Below the pieces are notes generated by a model. The model did no database searches. It was given only the letters and a program-made list of their open reading frames with translations, and had not been told where the DNA came from. DNA of 64,000 bases from Verrucomicrobiia bacterium (lineage in GTDB: Bacteria; Verrucomicrobiota; Verrucomicrobiia; Limisphaerales; CAIMTB01): contig JAHCBA010000010.1 in the NCBI GenBank assembly GCA_019634625.1, positions 116,843 to 180,842 of the forward strand. The letters run 5' to 3'. Of the stretch, positions 16,470-24,819 are shown one piece after another. The position numbers were made by a program, and so were the translations under genes. Within the stretch, counting starts at the first letter, position 1; each line of letters opens with the position of its first letter.

Positions 16470-16717
16470 CGTACACCCCCCTCGTCGCCGGTGACCGGGT
16501 GCTCCGCCCATGCCTCGATCTCACCAGGCCAGGCAAACCGCGTTGCCGCCGCCCAGAGCATCGCCGCCGCCACCGAAAACATCCCGTGATACGCCAGCCC
16601 GATCGGCACCACCCCCAGGACCAGGCTGCGGTCGTCCCACCACCAGAAGTCATGGTGCAGGATGAAGAGGAGAGCGAAAATGCCCCAGATAACCCGGCGC
16701 GAGAAGGGCGTTGTCAT
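16466..16717 (-). CDS. DUF3311-like small membrane subunit of the symporter
   Basis: An 83-residue protein with two hydrophobic helices separated by HHDFWWWDDRSLVLGVVPIGLAYHG, which fits the DUF3311 family (short proteins encoded immediately before SSS symporters). The stop overlaps the symporter ATG. A factor-independent terminator just upstream separates it from the beta-propeller gene, so this two-gene unit has its own promoter. Confidence 0.8.
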   Translation of the reverse strand: MTTPFSRRVIWGIFALLFILHHDFWWWDDRSLVLGVVPIGLAYHGMFSVAAAMLWAAATRFAWPGEIEAWAEHPVTGDEGGVR

Positions 16718-16741
16718 GTGTTCTTGTTCGGCGTTGCTCCA

Positions 16742-16770
16742 TCAAAAACGCCCGGCCCCCGGACCGGGCG
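16742..16770 (-). terminator. Factor-independent terminator after the beta-propeller gene
   Basis: On the minus strand CGCCCGG and CCGGGCG form a 7-bp G+C stem with an 8-base loop, followed directly by TTTTTG. It lies 70 bases after the stop of the gene at 16841-18457 and before the DUF3311 gene, so it separates the two transcripts. Confidence 0.75.
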
Positions 16771-16840
16771 ATCTCACCATACCGGCGTCAGGGGAAACCA
16801 ACGGCGCGTACCCGGCATTCCCCAGAGTGGTCCTGACCCC

Positions 16841-18457
16841 CTACCGTGTTGCCGGCTCCCCCAGGCGGAGATCCAGACGGCGCGGCTGGTCGGGAGCCGC
16901 CTCGGCCTTCGCCGAATCGTGAAACGCATAGAGATGGCTGTTGCTGGCCACGTAAATCACCCCGTTGGCGACCACCGGGGTCGAGTAGATGGGCGCGTTC
17001 AGGTTCGTCGTGTCGTTCAGGATCTTCTTCTCACGGGTCGCCGCCAGCACCACCAGATCCCCTTCCTCGTCCCCCACGTACACCTTGCCATCGGCCACCA
17101 TGGTGCTGCCCCACATGTGGGACTTCATGTCGTGCGTCCAGAACAGCTCACCGGTCTCCGCATCGAGACAGTGCACAAAACCCGAAAAGTCCCCCACAAA
17201 GAGCAACCCCGTCTCCGGATCGATCGACACCGTCGAAATGCTCCGGTGAATGCCGCGGTAATCCCAGATCAGCCCGGAATTCGTGATGTCCCCCGTCTTG
17301 GTGGCATCCACGCACACCAGGCGCCCCACACCCTCGCCGTGCTCGGGATCCTGACCGATCGCCACATAGACACGGTTCTTGTAGAAGACCGGGGTGGAGT
17401 TGATTTCGCTGGGCCCGGAGGCGTGAGGATACCGGATCGGCTGGCCGTCCCGCATCTTGTATTCGGGCGGGTTGCAGTCGAACCACCACACCCGGCGCAG
17501 AAAGCTCGAATCCTCCGCATCCTTGGGTTCCGGATCGAAGGCGTAGAGCACCCCGTCCCCCCCCCCGGCATACACCTGCCACCGCCCGCCCACCTGACCG
17601 GCCGACATGGAACTCCACTGCCCGTGGAAGATGTTGGGCCCGATCTCCGCGTCGTCCTCCCCGGCAAACTCCCCGGTATGCTTGTTGACGGCGATGAAGC
17701 TGGGCGCCAGCGGCGCCGGAATGTTCACATGCGTCCAGTCCTGCCCGTTCGAGGTGCAGACATAAACCAGATCCCCGACAACGAGGGGCGAACTGTTCGA
17801 GGCGTTGTGCGGAAACACCCCCAGGTCGTCCATCATGTCGTACACCCAGATGATGTCGGCGTCCTTCGGTCCGATCTTCGCCGGCGGCCGCCCGGTATCC
17901 TTCACGACATAATTCGCCTCGTCCTGCATGCCCTGGTTCCCGTTGGCCATCCCGTGCAGGTCCAGACAGATCACTTCGCATCGGCTGGTCACCAGATACA
18001 CCCGGTCCCCTTCGACCACAGGCGAACTCAGTATGCCCAGACTCTCCCAGTCGTTCACCTTGCCGGATCGCAATTTGGGAACCACCAGCTGCCAGAGAAA
18101 CTCACCCGTCGCCTCGTCGAAGCATTTCAAGATGGACCGGTCTCCCTGGTGCTGCGGATCCCTCGGAAAGTCATTGTTCGTTCCCACCAGAACCCGCCCC
18201 TGCGCCACCGTCACGTTCCCGTAGCTCTGCGAACCCAGCCGGGCCACCCACTTCACGTTCTTCGTCGTGGAGAGATCCACGTCCTGGGTCCCCCGGGTGA
18301 ACTGCCCCGCCTCGAATCGATAGGGCAGGTTTTTCGCCGGGGAATACATGTTGCGATTCAGCGTCCCGCCCCACTGGGGCCAGTCGCCAGCCATCGCCCC
18401 CCCGCTGACGCACGCCATCCCGGCGGCCGCAGCCCAGAACGTCTTCATCTTCGTCAT
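16841..18457 (-). CDS. Secreted PQQ-like beta-propeller protein
   Basis: 538 residues. The N-terminus KTFWAAAAGMACVSGGAMAGDWPQW is a signal peptide followed by the WPQWGG start typical of these proteins. Several propeller blades show the A-x-D-x-x-TGE-W motif: FDEATGEFLWQ, VNKHTGEF, LDAETGELFW. The family is PQQ-binding-like, but this phylum uses it widely without quinone dehydrogenase chemistry, and I see no clear catalytic metal site. It probably acts in the periplasm. I prefer the ATG at 18457; a GTG at 18472 and an ATG at 18448 are alternatives. Another beta-propeller gene lies 134 bases upstream on the same strand, so they may be co-expressed. Confidence 0.85.
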   Translation of the reverse strand: MTKMKTFWAAAAGMACVSGGAMAGDWPQWGGTLNRNMYSPAKNLPYRFEAGQFTRGTQDVDLSTTKNVKWVARLGSQSYGNVTVAQGRVLVGTNNDFPRDPQHQGDRSILKCFDEATGEFLWQLVVPKLRSGKVNDWESLGILSSPVVEGDRVYLVTSRCEVICLDLHGMANGNQGMQDEANYVVKDTGRPPAKIGPKDADIIWVYDMMDDLGVFPHNASNSSPLVVGDLVYVCTSNGQDWTHVNIPAPLAPSFIAVNKHTGEFAGEDDAEIGPNIFHGQWSSMSAGQVGGRWQVYAGGGDGVLYAFDPEPKDAEDSSFLRRVWWFDCNPPEYKMRDGQPIRYPHASGPSEINSTPVFYKNRVYVAIGQDPEHGEGVGRLVCVDATKTGDITNSGLIWDYRGIHRSISTVSIDPETGLLFVGDFSGFVHCLDAETGELFWTHDMKSHMWGSTMVADGKVYVGDEEGDLVVLAATREKKILNDTTNLNAPIYSTPVVANGVIYVASNSHLYAFHDSAKAEAAPDQPRRLDLRLGEPATR

Positions 18458-18591
18458 GGTTTTCAGTGTCACTGGTCTTCGTTGCGGGCGCCAGCCGGTT
18501 CTGCGGAAGGCGCCGGTTAGGGTCGGCAGGAATGCGTTCCGTCTATCACAGGCTCAGTCCGGGGGGGTCTCACCGCCGGTTGCATCGTCCC

Positions 18592-20928
18592 TCAGTTCGG
18601 GGTCACCCGGATGTTGTCGATGAACACCCGCATCTCCTGCGGGCTGAACCCGAACAGGCCGGGCGACCCGCGGGCGTGTGCCGTCCGGTGCGGCACCTCG
18701 ATCGTCCAGGCGGCGGGCTCGGGATCCCCGCGACGCCAGGCCTTGGCCCGGACCACGCCCTCCCCGCCGGGCTCCCGGTCCACCCGGGCCTTCAGGGTGT
18801 ACCACTCGTTGGGCTGCCATCGGAAGGGTACGGTCACCCGCAAACGTTCCAGGTTGGAATTCACCTCCATCTCCTGCGCGTTGCCCTTCATCACGATGAT
18901 GTACCGCTGATTGATGAGTCCCACCTCCGACATCTTCCGGCGCGTGCCCTCGCTCCGTACGTCGGCCTGGATCGTGTAATGGCTCATCGTCGGATCCCCA
19001 ATGAACGACATGCCCCTTTGGAACAACCGGTTGTCGATCGTCTTGGTCAGGGCCTTGGTACCGTCCACCTCCCGAACCTCAAACCGGAACCGCGCCCCGA
19101 TCCACGCCAGCGGCGGATAGGCGTATGGCGTCGGCGGCTCCGCGGTGTTGGTGGTCGTGTTGCTCAACTGGAATCCCTCGAAGTCCTCGAACGACGGCAG
19201 ATACGACAGCACCCGCCCCCGCATCGTCCCCTTCAATCCGTCCAGTTCCGCCTCAAACGCCCCGGCCGACATCCGGGCATCCCGGGGCACTTCCAACTCC
19301 CCGGCCGCGTTGAACGATCCCTCCATCGTCGCCCGGACCAGCGCCGTCGGCGGGATGTACGGCGCCCACTTCAACCGTGCCACGTCGGTCACGTTCGACA
19401 CCGTGAACCCCTTGGCATCCAGCTTGCGGACCCGGAACGACGCCTTCTCCCCGGGGTGCAGGAGCACTTCCGACGGGATGATCTGAAGCTGGGCCGCCGG
19501 ACCCGGCTGCGGCCATGCGGGCTCGGGGACGGGCGCCGGCAACCCGGGGTTGCGGCCAGCCTTGCCGAACGCGTAAAGATTGTTCTCCGTCTGGATGTAA
19601 ACCTTCCCATTGTACGCCACCGGGGACCCGAAACATCGCCCGTCCAGCTCGATGTGCGTCAGCGTCTCCACCGACTCCCCCAGGTCTCGGAGGATGTAGA
19701 ACCCTCCCTTGGTCCCGGCTTCCGCCGACACGCCCTGCGCCTTCCCGGACGGATTGTCCAGAATCGGCACGTAGATCTTCCCGTCCGCATACAGCGGACA
19801 CGAATTCCGCTGCTCGATCCCCAGCAGCATCGACCAGAACACCCGCCCGGTGTTGGCGTCCACCGCCACCAGGTCCCCCTTCTCCTTGGTCACATAAACC
19901 CTGTCCCCCACCAGAATCGGCGAACTGGTCGAGGTGGAAATGGTGGGATCGCTCCACAACTCCACCGCCTGCCGCTCCACCTCCACCGGTCCCGCCTGCC
20001 CGGGGGCCGGCGCCACGTCGGGAATCCGGAAGGCGACCATCTCGCCGGGCTCGTACGGCGTGCCGAAAATGGCGATCACCTTGTCGTCGTTATGCACGAC
20101 CACCGTCGCATTGATGCCCGCCTTCGCCAGCGGCACCCGCCACAGCGGATCCCCCGTCCGCGCATTGAAACACACCACCGTCCCGTCGCCCGCCGCCACA
20201 ATCATCACCCGCATCCCACGGAACCATGTCAGGTAGGGGTGCGAAAACGAATTGTCGAGAGGCCGCCCGCTCGGACTCGATGCCCACACCAATTCTCCCG
20301 TCTTCTTGTCAAAGGCATAGAAGCGGTCGCTCGCCGCCCCCTGGGCCCCCCAGTTGCTCGTGATCCCCCGCGTGATCACCAGGTCGCGATCCACCACCGG
20401 GCTCGCCGTGCGGCTGTTGGGGAAGGTCAGGCGCCCGAACTTCTCCATCAGCGAATGGCTCCATAACGGCTCCCCCTCCCCCGTGAACGCCGCCAGAATC
20501 CCCTGCGTCCCCTGCATGAAGACGTACCCGGTCTCCGCATCCACCGCCGGCGTCGAGGTCGAGTACCTTTGGTAGATCGTGTCGCTCAGGAAATCGTTGA
20601 ACGCCCGCTTCCACAGCAACCGCCCCGTCTCCGCATCGAAACACGCCACCCCCTCCTGCAAGTCCGGCCCGTCGTCCCGATATCCAAGGATGTACAACTT
20701 CCCGTTCGCAATGACCGGCGTGGACTTCCCGCCCCAATCCGCCACCCATAACGCCTCGTCCGCCGAACCGATCCGCTCAGGCAGTCCTGTTTCCCGCGAA
20801 ACGCCCGTCTGCTCGGGCCCCCGCCATGACAGCCATCCGGTCACCGGCGCGGCCGCCACGGCTTCCAGGGTCAAAGTGACGGCGCACAGCGCGGCGAGCG
20901 CCCCTCGGGGGAGGATTCCCTTCGACAT
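18592..20928 (-). CDS. Secreted PQQ-like beta-propeller with C-terminal laminin-G-like domain
   Basis: 778 residues. Signal peptide at the N-terminus (GALAALCAVTLTLEAVAAAPV), then LSWRGPEQTGVS and repeated propeller blades such as FDAETGRLLWK, FDKKTGELVW, FNARTGDPLW and VDANTGRVFW over residues 40-470. A linker with PSEVLLHPGEKASFRVRKLD follows. The last 200 residues form a beta-sandwich of the laminin-G/DUF1080 kind (FRWQPNEWYTLKARVD, VFIDNIRV), which may bind a glycan. This combination suggests an extracellular polysaccharide-related role, but no catalytic residues are clear. The start at 20928 gives a normal signal sequence; the frame reaches 20958. Confidence 0.82.
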   Translation of the reverse strand: MSKGILPRGALAALCAVTLTLEAVAAAPVTGWLSWRGPEQTGVSRETGLPERIGSADEALWVADWGGKSTPVIANGKLYILGYRDDGPDLQEGVACFDAETGRLLWKRAFNDFLSDTIYQRYSTSTPAVDAETGYVFMQGTQGILAAFTGEGEPLWSHSLMEKFGRLTFPNSRTASPVVDRDLVITRGITSNWGAQGAASDRFYAFDKKTGELVWASSPSGRPLDNSFSHPYLTWFRGMRVMIVAAGDGTVVCFNARTGDPLWRVPLAKAGINATVVVHNDDKVIAIFGTPYEPGEMVAFRIPDVAPAPGQAGPVEVERQAVELWSDPTISTSTSSPILVGDRVYVTKEKGDLVAVDANTGRVFWSMLLGIEQRNSCPLYADGKIYVPILDNPSGKAQGVSAEAGTKGGFYILRDLGESVETLTHIELDGRCFGSPVAYNGKVYIQTENNLYAFGKAGRNPGLPAPVPEPAWPQPGPAAQLQIIPSEVLLHPGEKASFRVRKLDAKGFTVSNVTDVARLKWAPYIPPTALVRATMEGSFNAAGELEVPRDARMSAGAFEAELDGLKGTMRGRVLSYLPSFEDFEGFQLSNTTTNTAEPPTPYAYPPLAWIGARFRFEVREVDGTKALTKTIDNRLFQRGMSFIGDPTMSHYTIQADVRSEGTRRKMSEVGLINQRYIIVMKGNAQEMEVNSNLERLRVTVPFRWQPNEWYTLKARVDREPGGEGVVRAKAWRRGDPEPAAWTIEVPHRTAHARGSPGLFGFSPQEMRVFIDNIRVTPN

Positions 20929-21005
20929 CGTATGGAGATCTGGATGATGAAACCGCAAGACGGGCCAAGACTGTTAGAGCGGCAAAGCCCGTTTGCAAAC
21001 GAATT

Positions 21006-21019
21006 ATACTTGTACGTAT
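21006..21019. promoter_or_regulatory. Candidate MarR operator
   Basis: ATACTTGTACGTAT lies 30 bases before the MarR start: inverted arms ATAC/GTAT around a self-complementary-like TTGTAC centre, within an A+T-rich patch that also has TATACT as a possible -10. MarR proteins usually autoregulate from such sites between divergent genes. The divergent partner is the beta-propeller gene starting at 20928. Predicted only. Confidence 0.4.
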
Positions 21020-21048
21020 CATCTCGCCCTCATTCGCATCCGCATCCC

Positions 21049-21528
21049 ATGGGCCGACACGCCACCGACTCCCCCCCCGCCGGCAACCCGGGCGATCGCC
21101 GCCTCCCACCCCTCCTCCGGCGCGCCTGGTACGGCCTCAACCAGGCCTTCCGCCGCCGTATCGCCCACCTCGAGATCACTCCCGACCAATACACCGCCCT
21201 CCGCAACCTCTTCGAGGCCGGCCCCCGAGGCCTCACCCAGTCGGAACTGACCGAACAGATGTCGTCCGACCCCAACACGATCGCGTCCCTGGTCGAGCGC
21301 ATGGAATCGGCCGGTCTCCTCCGCCGCGAAACCGATCCGGCCGACCGCCGCGCCCGCCGCCTCCGAATCGCCCTCACCGGCCGTCGTCGCTTCCAACTCG
21401 CCCTCACCGTGGCGCACGAACTCCAGGATGAGGTCCTCGAGTCGCTCGATGCCGAAGAGCGCCAGCACTTCCTCGCCATCCTCGACAAGTTGTCCGATGC
21501 CTGCCGTCGGGCCGCCGAGCGCACCTGA
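21049..21528 (+). CDS. MarR-family transcriptional regulator
   Basis: 159 residues with a winged helix-turn-helix. The recognition region is GLTQSELTEQMSSDPNTIAS, followed by LVERMESAGLLRRETDPADRRARRL, the classic MarR wing with its DxRxxR motif. N- and C-terminal helices would form the dimer interface. The start at 21049 gives a normal MarR length; the frame upstream to 20932 is not protein-like. It is divergent from the beta-propeller genes and 17 bases before the ASPIC/UnbV gene, which it may co-regulate. Its ligand cannot be told from sequence. Confidence 0.9.
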   Translation: MGRHATDSPPAGNPGDRRLPPLLRRAWYGLNQAFRRRIAHLEITPDQYTALRNLFEAGPRGLTQSELTEQMSSDPNTIASLVERMESAGLLRRETDPADRRARRLRIALTGRRRFQLALTVAHELQDEVLESLDAEERQHFLAILDKLSDACRRAAERT

Positions 21529-21545
21529 ACCGCCCCTCCCACCCC

Positions 21546-23420
21546 ATGCCCCCAAGGGAACCTCTCCCGCACGCCGCCCCGGAACCGCCCCCGGACGACG
21601 CCGTCATCGGGCGCGCCCTCCGCATTTCGCTCGCCGTCTTCGCCGCCCTCCTGCTCGTCGTGCTCGGCATCGTCCTCGGCAGCGGACGCCAGCCCGATCC
21701 CGCCGTTCAGATCACCCCGATCGCCCCCCCACGCCAACCCGCCATCCCCGCCGCCCGACACATCCCCGTCACCCCCTTCACCGATATCACCCGGGAAGCC
21801 GGAATCGATTTCAGCCGCTTCAATGGCGCGGCCGGAGAAAAGCTACTTCCGGAAACCATGGGCGGCGGCGTCGCCTTCTTTGACTTCGATGGCGACGGCC
21901 GGCCCGATCTGCTCCTCCTCAATGGCGCCCACTGGCCCTGGGCCGATCCCGATCCCGACCGTCCCCCACCCCGCCCCGCACTCTACCGGAACGACGGCGG
22001 CACCTTCACCGATGTCACGGACGGCTCCGGACTGGACATCTCCTTCCATGCCATGGGAGTGGCCTGCGGCGATTTCGACAACGACGGACTCGTGGATCTC
22101 CTGATTACCGGCGTGGGCGACCAGCGCCTGTTCCGCAACGAGGGCGGAGGCCGCTTCCGGGATGTGACCGCGGAGGCCGGCCTCGAGGTGGGCCCGACGG
22201 ACTGGGGCACCAGCGCCGCCTTCATCGACTACGACCGGGACGGCTGGCTCGATCTCTTCGTCTGCGGGTACGTCCGCTGGTCCCGCGAAATCGACTTCGA
22301 AGTGGACTACCGCCTGGTCGGCATCGGACGGGCCTATGGCCCGCCCATGAACTTCCCCGGCGCGTTCTCACGCCTCTACCGCAACACCGGCGACGGCCGG
22401 TTCCTCGACGTCTCCGCCCAGGCCGGCATCGAAGTGCGCAACCGGGCCACCGGACTGCCCATGGCCAAGTCCCTCGGCGTCGCCCCCGTCGATTTCAACC
22501 GCGACGGCTGGATGGACCTCATCGTGGCCAATGACACCGTGCAGAACTTCGTCTTCTCCAACCGCTGGGACGGCACCTTCGCCGAAATCGGCGCCGAATC
22601 CGGCATCGCCTTCGACACCTTCGGCGGCACCCGCGGAGCCATGGGCATCGACGCCGGCCGCTTCTCCGAGGACGAGAGCCTCGGCATCTCCATCGGCAAC
22701 TTCGCCAACGAAATGCTCGCCCTCTACGTCGCCCAGCCCGACACCCTGCTCTTCGCCGACGAAGCCATCGCCCAGGGCGTCGGCGCCGCCAGCCGCCTTT
22801 CCCTCACCTTCGGCGTGTTCTTCTTCGACTACGACCTCGACGGGTGGCTCGACCTTCTCACCGCCAACGGCCATATCGAGGACGAGATCCACCGCATCCA
22901 GGGCGCCCAGCACTACCGTCAACCCGCCCAGCTCTTCTGGAACGCCCGCGGAACCCGGGGCGGCCGCGGTTTCGTACCCGTCACGCCCCAGCAGGTCGGT
23001 CCCGATCTCCTTCAACCCCTGGTCGGCCGCGGTTCAGCCTATGCCGACATCGACGGCGACGGCGACCTGGATGTCATCCTCGTCCAGAACCACGGCCCTC
23101 CCGTCCTCCTGCGCAACGACCAGCGCCTCGGTCACCACTGGATCCGCCTGCGCCTCGTCGGGACCCGCAGCAATCGCGACGCCATCGGCGCCTGGGTCCG
23201 ACTGCGCTCCGGCCCCCACACCCAATGGCGGCAGATCATGCCCACCCGCGGCTACCTCTCCCAATCCGAACTCCCCGTCACCTTCGGCCTCGGCCGCAAC
23301 CGCCGCGTGGACGACATCGAAATCCACTGGCCTTCCGGCATCCGCCAACGCCTCGCTCCCCAGGACATCCGGATCAACGCCCTCACCGAGATCCGGGAAG
23401 CGGCCCCACGGGGACCCTGA
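21546..23420 (+). CDS. CRTAC1/ASPIC-UnbV family FG-GAP protein
   Basis: 624 residues. One transmembrane helix at about 27-46 (ISLAVFAALLLVVLGIVLG) anchors a large extracytoplasmic domain. The domain has FG-GAP-like calcium repeats: FFDFDGDGRPDLLLLN, CGDFDNDGLVDLLIT, FIDYDRDGWLDLFV, PVDFNRDGWMDLIV, FFDYDLDGWLDLL and YADIDGDGDLDVIL. Together they suggest a seven-bladed propeller. The C-terminal 80 residues, with RDAIGAWVRLRSG and VDDIEIHWPSG, are the ASPIC/UnbV domain. The family is widespread in Verrucomicrobia and Planctomycetes as secreted or surface proteins of unclear role. It follows marR by 17 bases and probably shares its transcript. Confidence 0.92.
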   Translation: MPPREPLPHAAPEPPPDDAVIGRALRISLAVFAALLLVVLGIVLGSGRQPDPAVQITPIAPPRQPAIPAARHIPVTPFTDITREAGIDFSRFNGAAGEKLLPETMGGGVAFFDFDGDGRPDLLLLNGAHWPWADPDPDRPPPRPALYRNDGGTFTDVTDGSGLDISFHAMGVACGDFDNDGLVDLLITGVGDQRLFRNEGGGRFRDVTAEAGLEVGPTDWGTSAAFIDYDRDGWLDLFVCGYVRWSREIDFEVDYRLVGIGRAYGPPMNFPGAFSRLYRNTGDGRFLDVSAQAGIEVRNRATGLPMAKSLGVAPVDFNRDGWMDLIVANDTVQNFVFSNRWDGTFAEIGAESGIAFDTFGGTRGAMGIDAGRFSEDESLGISIGNFANEMLALYVAQPDTLLFADEAIAQGVGAASRLSLTFGVFFFDYDLDGWLDLLTANGHIEDEIHRIQGAQHYRQPAQLFWNARGTRGGRGFVPVTPQQVGPDLLQPLVGRGSAYADIDGDGDLDVILVQNHGPPVLLRNDQRLGHHWIRLRLVGTRSNRDAIGAWVRLRSGPHTQWRQIMPTRGYLSQSELPVTFGLGRNRRVDDIEIHWPSGIRQRLAPQDIRINALTEIREAAPRGP

Positions 23421-23495
23421 GGCGGGTTCGCAAGTCGCGACCCGCGAATCCGGAATCGGGAATCGGGAATGGTCGAACCACCCTCCGACCCGGCC

Positions 23496-23867
23496 TCAAT
23501 CCTCCGGTAATGAAATCACACTGCTGGCCGCGTGGGTGCCCAGCTTGCCACCCAGGGTCGCGGTGGGCGGCGACCCGACCGGGTTGATGTTGTAAGTCTC
23601 GCCCGCCACCGCCCGAGGCCATCCGTCGTACATCCGCATCTCCTCCACCGTCGGCGTCTCCCCGCTCCCCTTGTTGTTCTCCAGGGACCACAGGTTCTTC
23701 GCGGCGTCGATCTTTCGCAGGTTCTGCTCGATCATCCGCAACTGCGCCCGTTCCCGGTTCTTGCTGATGTTCGGAATGATGGCGATGGCAAGGAGCCCGA
23801 TGATCCCCACCACGATCATGATCTCGATCAGGGTGAAGGCCCTGCGCCGGCTGACTTGAATCTTCAT
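23496..23867 (-). CDS. Prepilin-like protein (type II secretion/pilin N-terminus)
   Basis: 123 residues. It starts MKIQVSRRRAFTLIEIMIVVG, a type IV prepilin leader cut before the Phe/Thr of (R)AFTLIE, followed by the hydrophobic assembly helix. The rest is a short globular domain with the pattern EQNLRKIDAAKNLW and YNINPVGSPPTATLGG, as in the small pseudopilin-like proteins common in this phylum. It is encoded alone, so it would depend on prepilin peptidase and an assembly system elsewhere. The 350 bases upstream hold a fragment of the dispersed repeat and no gene. Confidence 0.88.
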   Translation of the reverse strand: MKIQVSRRRAFTLIEIMIVVGIIGLLAIAIIPNISKNRERAQLRMIEQNLRKIDAAKNLWSLENNKGSGETPTVEEMRMYDGWPRAVAGETYNINPVGSPPTATLGGKLGTHAASSVISLPED

Positions 23868-24100
23868 GGCTTGCTGGATGTGCTGTCTCTTGGGCGACCC
23901 GGTATCCCTCGGGACCCCTCTGTTTGACTGAGACGCTAGGAGTCCTGGCGCCCGAACGTCAATGCCAACACCAGTCCCCCCACGAAGTTCCTCCAACGCC
24001 GTCCCCAATCCCGGGACAAGCCCGCCCGAGCGATCTCGGTTCACCTCCTGCACCCCCCCCGCGAAGCGTAGTGCTTCCGGAGTGAAGCAAAGGGGTGAAA

Positions 24101-24174
24101 TCGGAGGGCCGGGTTCCACGAGGCCGCAGGGGAGTGGTGCACTCGATTGCGGACTCGCAGAGCTCGTCCCTCCC
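24101..24174 (-). repeat. Partial copy of the dispersed intergenic repeat
   Basis: TCGGAGGG...GGTTCCACGAGGCCGC...CGCAGAGCTCGTCCCTCC matches the middle of the copies at 30099, 41834 and 50653, in the same orientation as the 50653 copy. The palindromic ends are missing, so this is a decayed or truncated member. It sits in the gap 23868-24217. Confidence 0.7.
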
Positions 24175-24217
24175 GGTTGAATTCCAACCCGCCGCCGTGA
24201 CATCCTCGCCCCCGTCC

Positions 24218-24799
24218 ATGCCCGATGCCCCCATCCGCTGTCCCTGGGTCGATCTCTCCAAGCCGGATTACGTCGCCTACCACGATCTCGAATGGGGCGT
24301 CCCGGTCCACGATGATCGCCGGCTCTTCGAGTTCCTCACCCTCGAGTCCGCCCAGGCCGGACTGAGCTGGTACACCATCCTTCGCAAACGCGAAAACTAC
24401 CGCCAGGCCTTCGCCCAGTTCGACCCCGAACGCGTCGCCCGCTTCACCCCCGCCGACATCGACCGGCTCCTCGCCAATCCCGGAATCGTCCGCAACCGCC
24501 TCAAGGTCGAAGCCGCGGTCGTCAACGCCCGCCGGTTCCTCGAGGTCCAGTCGGAATTCGGCTCCTTCGACGCCTACATCTGGCGCTTTGTGGACGGGCG
24601 CCCCGTTGTGAACCGGTTCCATTCCCTCCGCGATTATCCGGCCCGCACCGCCCTCTCCGACGCCCTCAGCAAGGATCTCAAGGCACGCGGATTCAAGTTC
24701 GTCGGCTCCACCATCATCTACGCCCACATGCAGGCCACCGGCATGGTCAACGACCACATCGTCACCTGCTTCCGCCACGCGCAGGTTGCCCGCGACTGA
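24218..24799 (+). CDS. tag: DNA-3-methyladenine glycosylase I
   Basis: 193 residues, the full length of Tag. It removes 3-methyladenine from alkylated DNA in base-excision repair. Visible family features: CPWVDLSKPDYVAYHDLEWGVP at the N-terminus with the zinc Cys and His, LFEFLTLESAQAGLSWYTIL with the substrate-pocket Glu, and MVNDHIVTCFRH at the C-terminus carrying the second His/Cys zinc pair. The ATG at 24218 places CPW at residues 8-10 as in the family; the upstream frame runs through repeat sequence. It is a single-gene unit convergent with the M28 peptidase gene. Confidence 0.95.
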   Translation: MPDAPIRCPWVDLSKPDYVAYHDLEWGVPVHDDRRLFEFLTLESAQAGLSWYTILRKRENYRQAFAQFDPERVARFTPADIDRLLANPGIVRNRLKVEAAVVNARRFLEVQSEFGSFDAYIWRFVDGRPVVNRFHSLRDYPARTALSDALSKDLKARGFKFVGSTIIYAHMQATGMVNDHIVTCFRHAQVARD

Positions 24800-24819
24800 C
24801 CGCCCACGCCCCCTCCTCG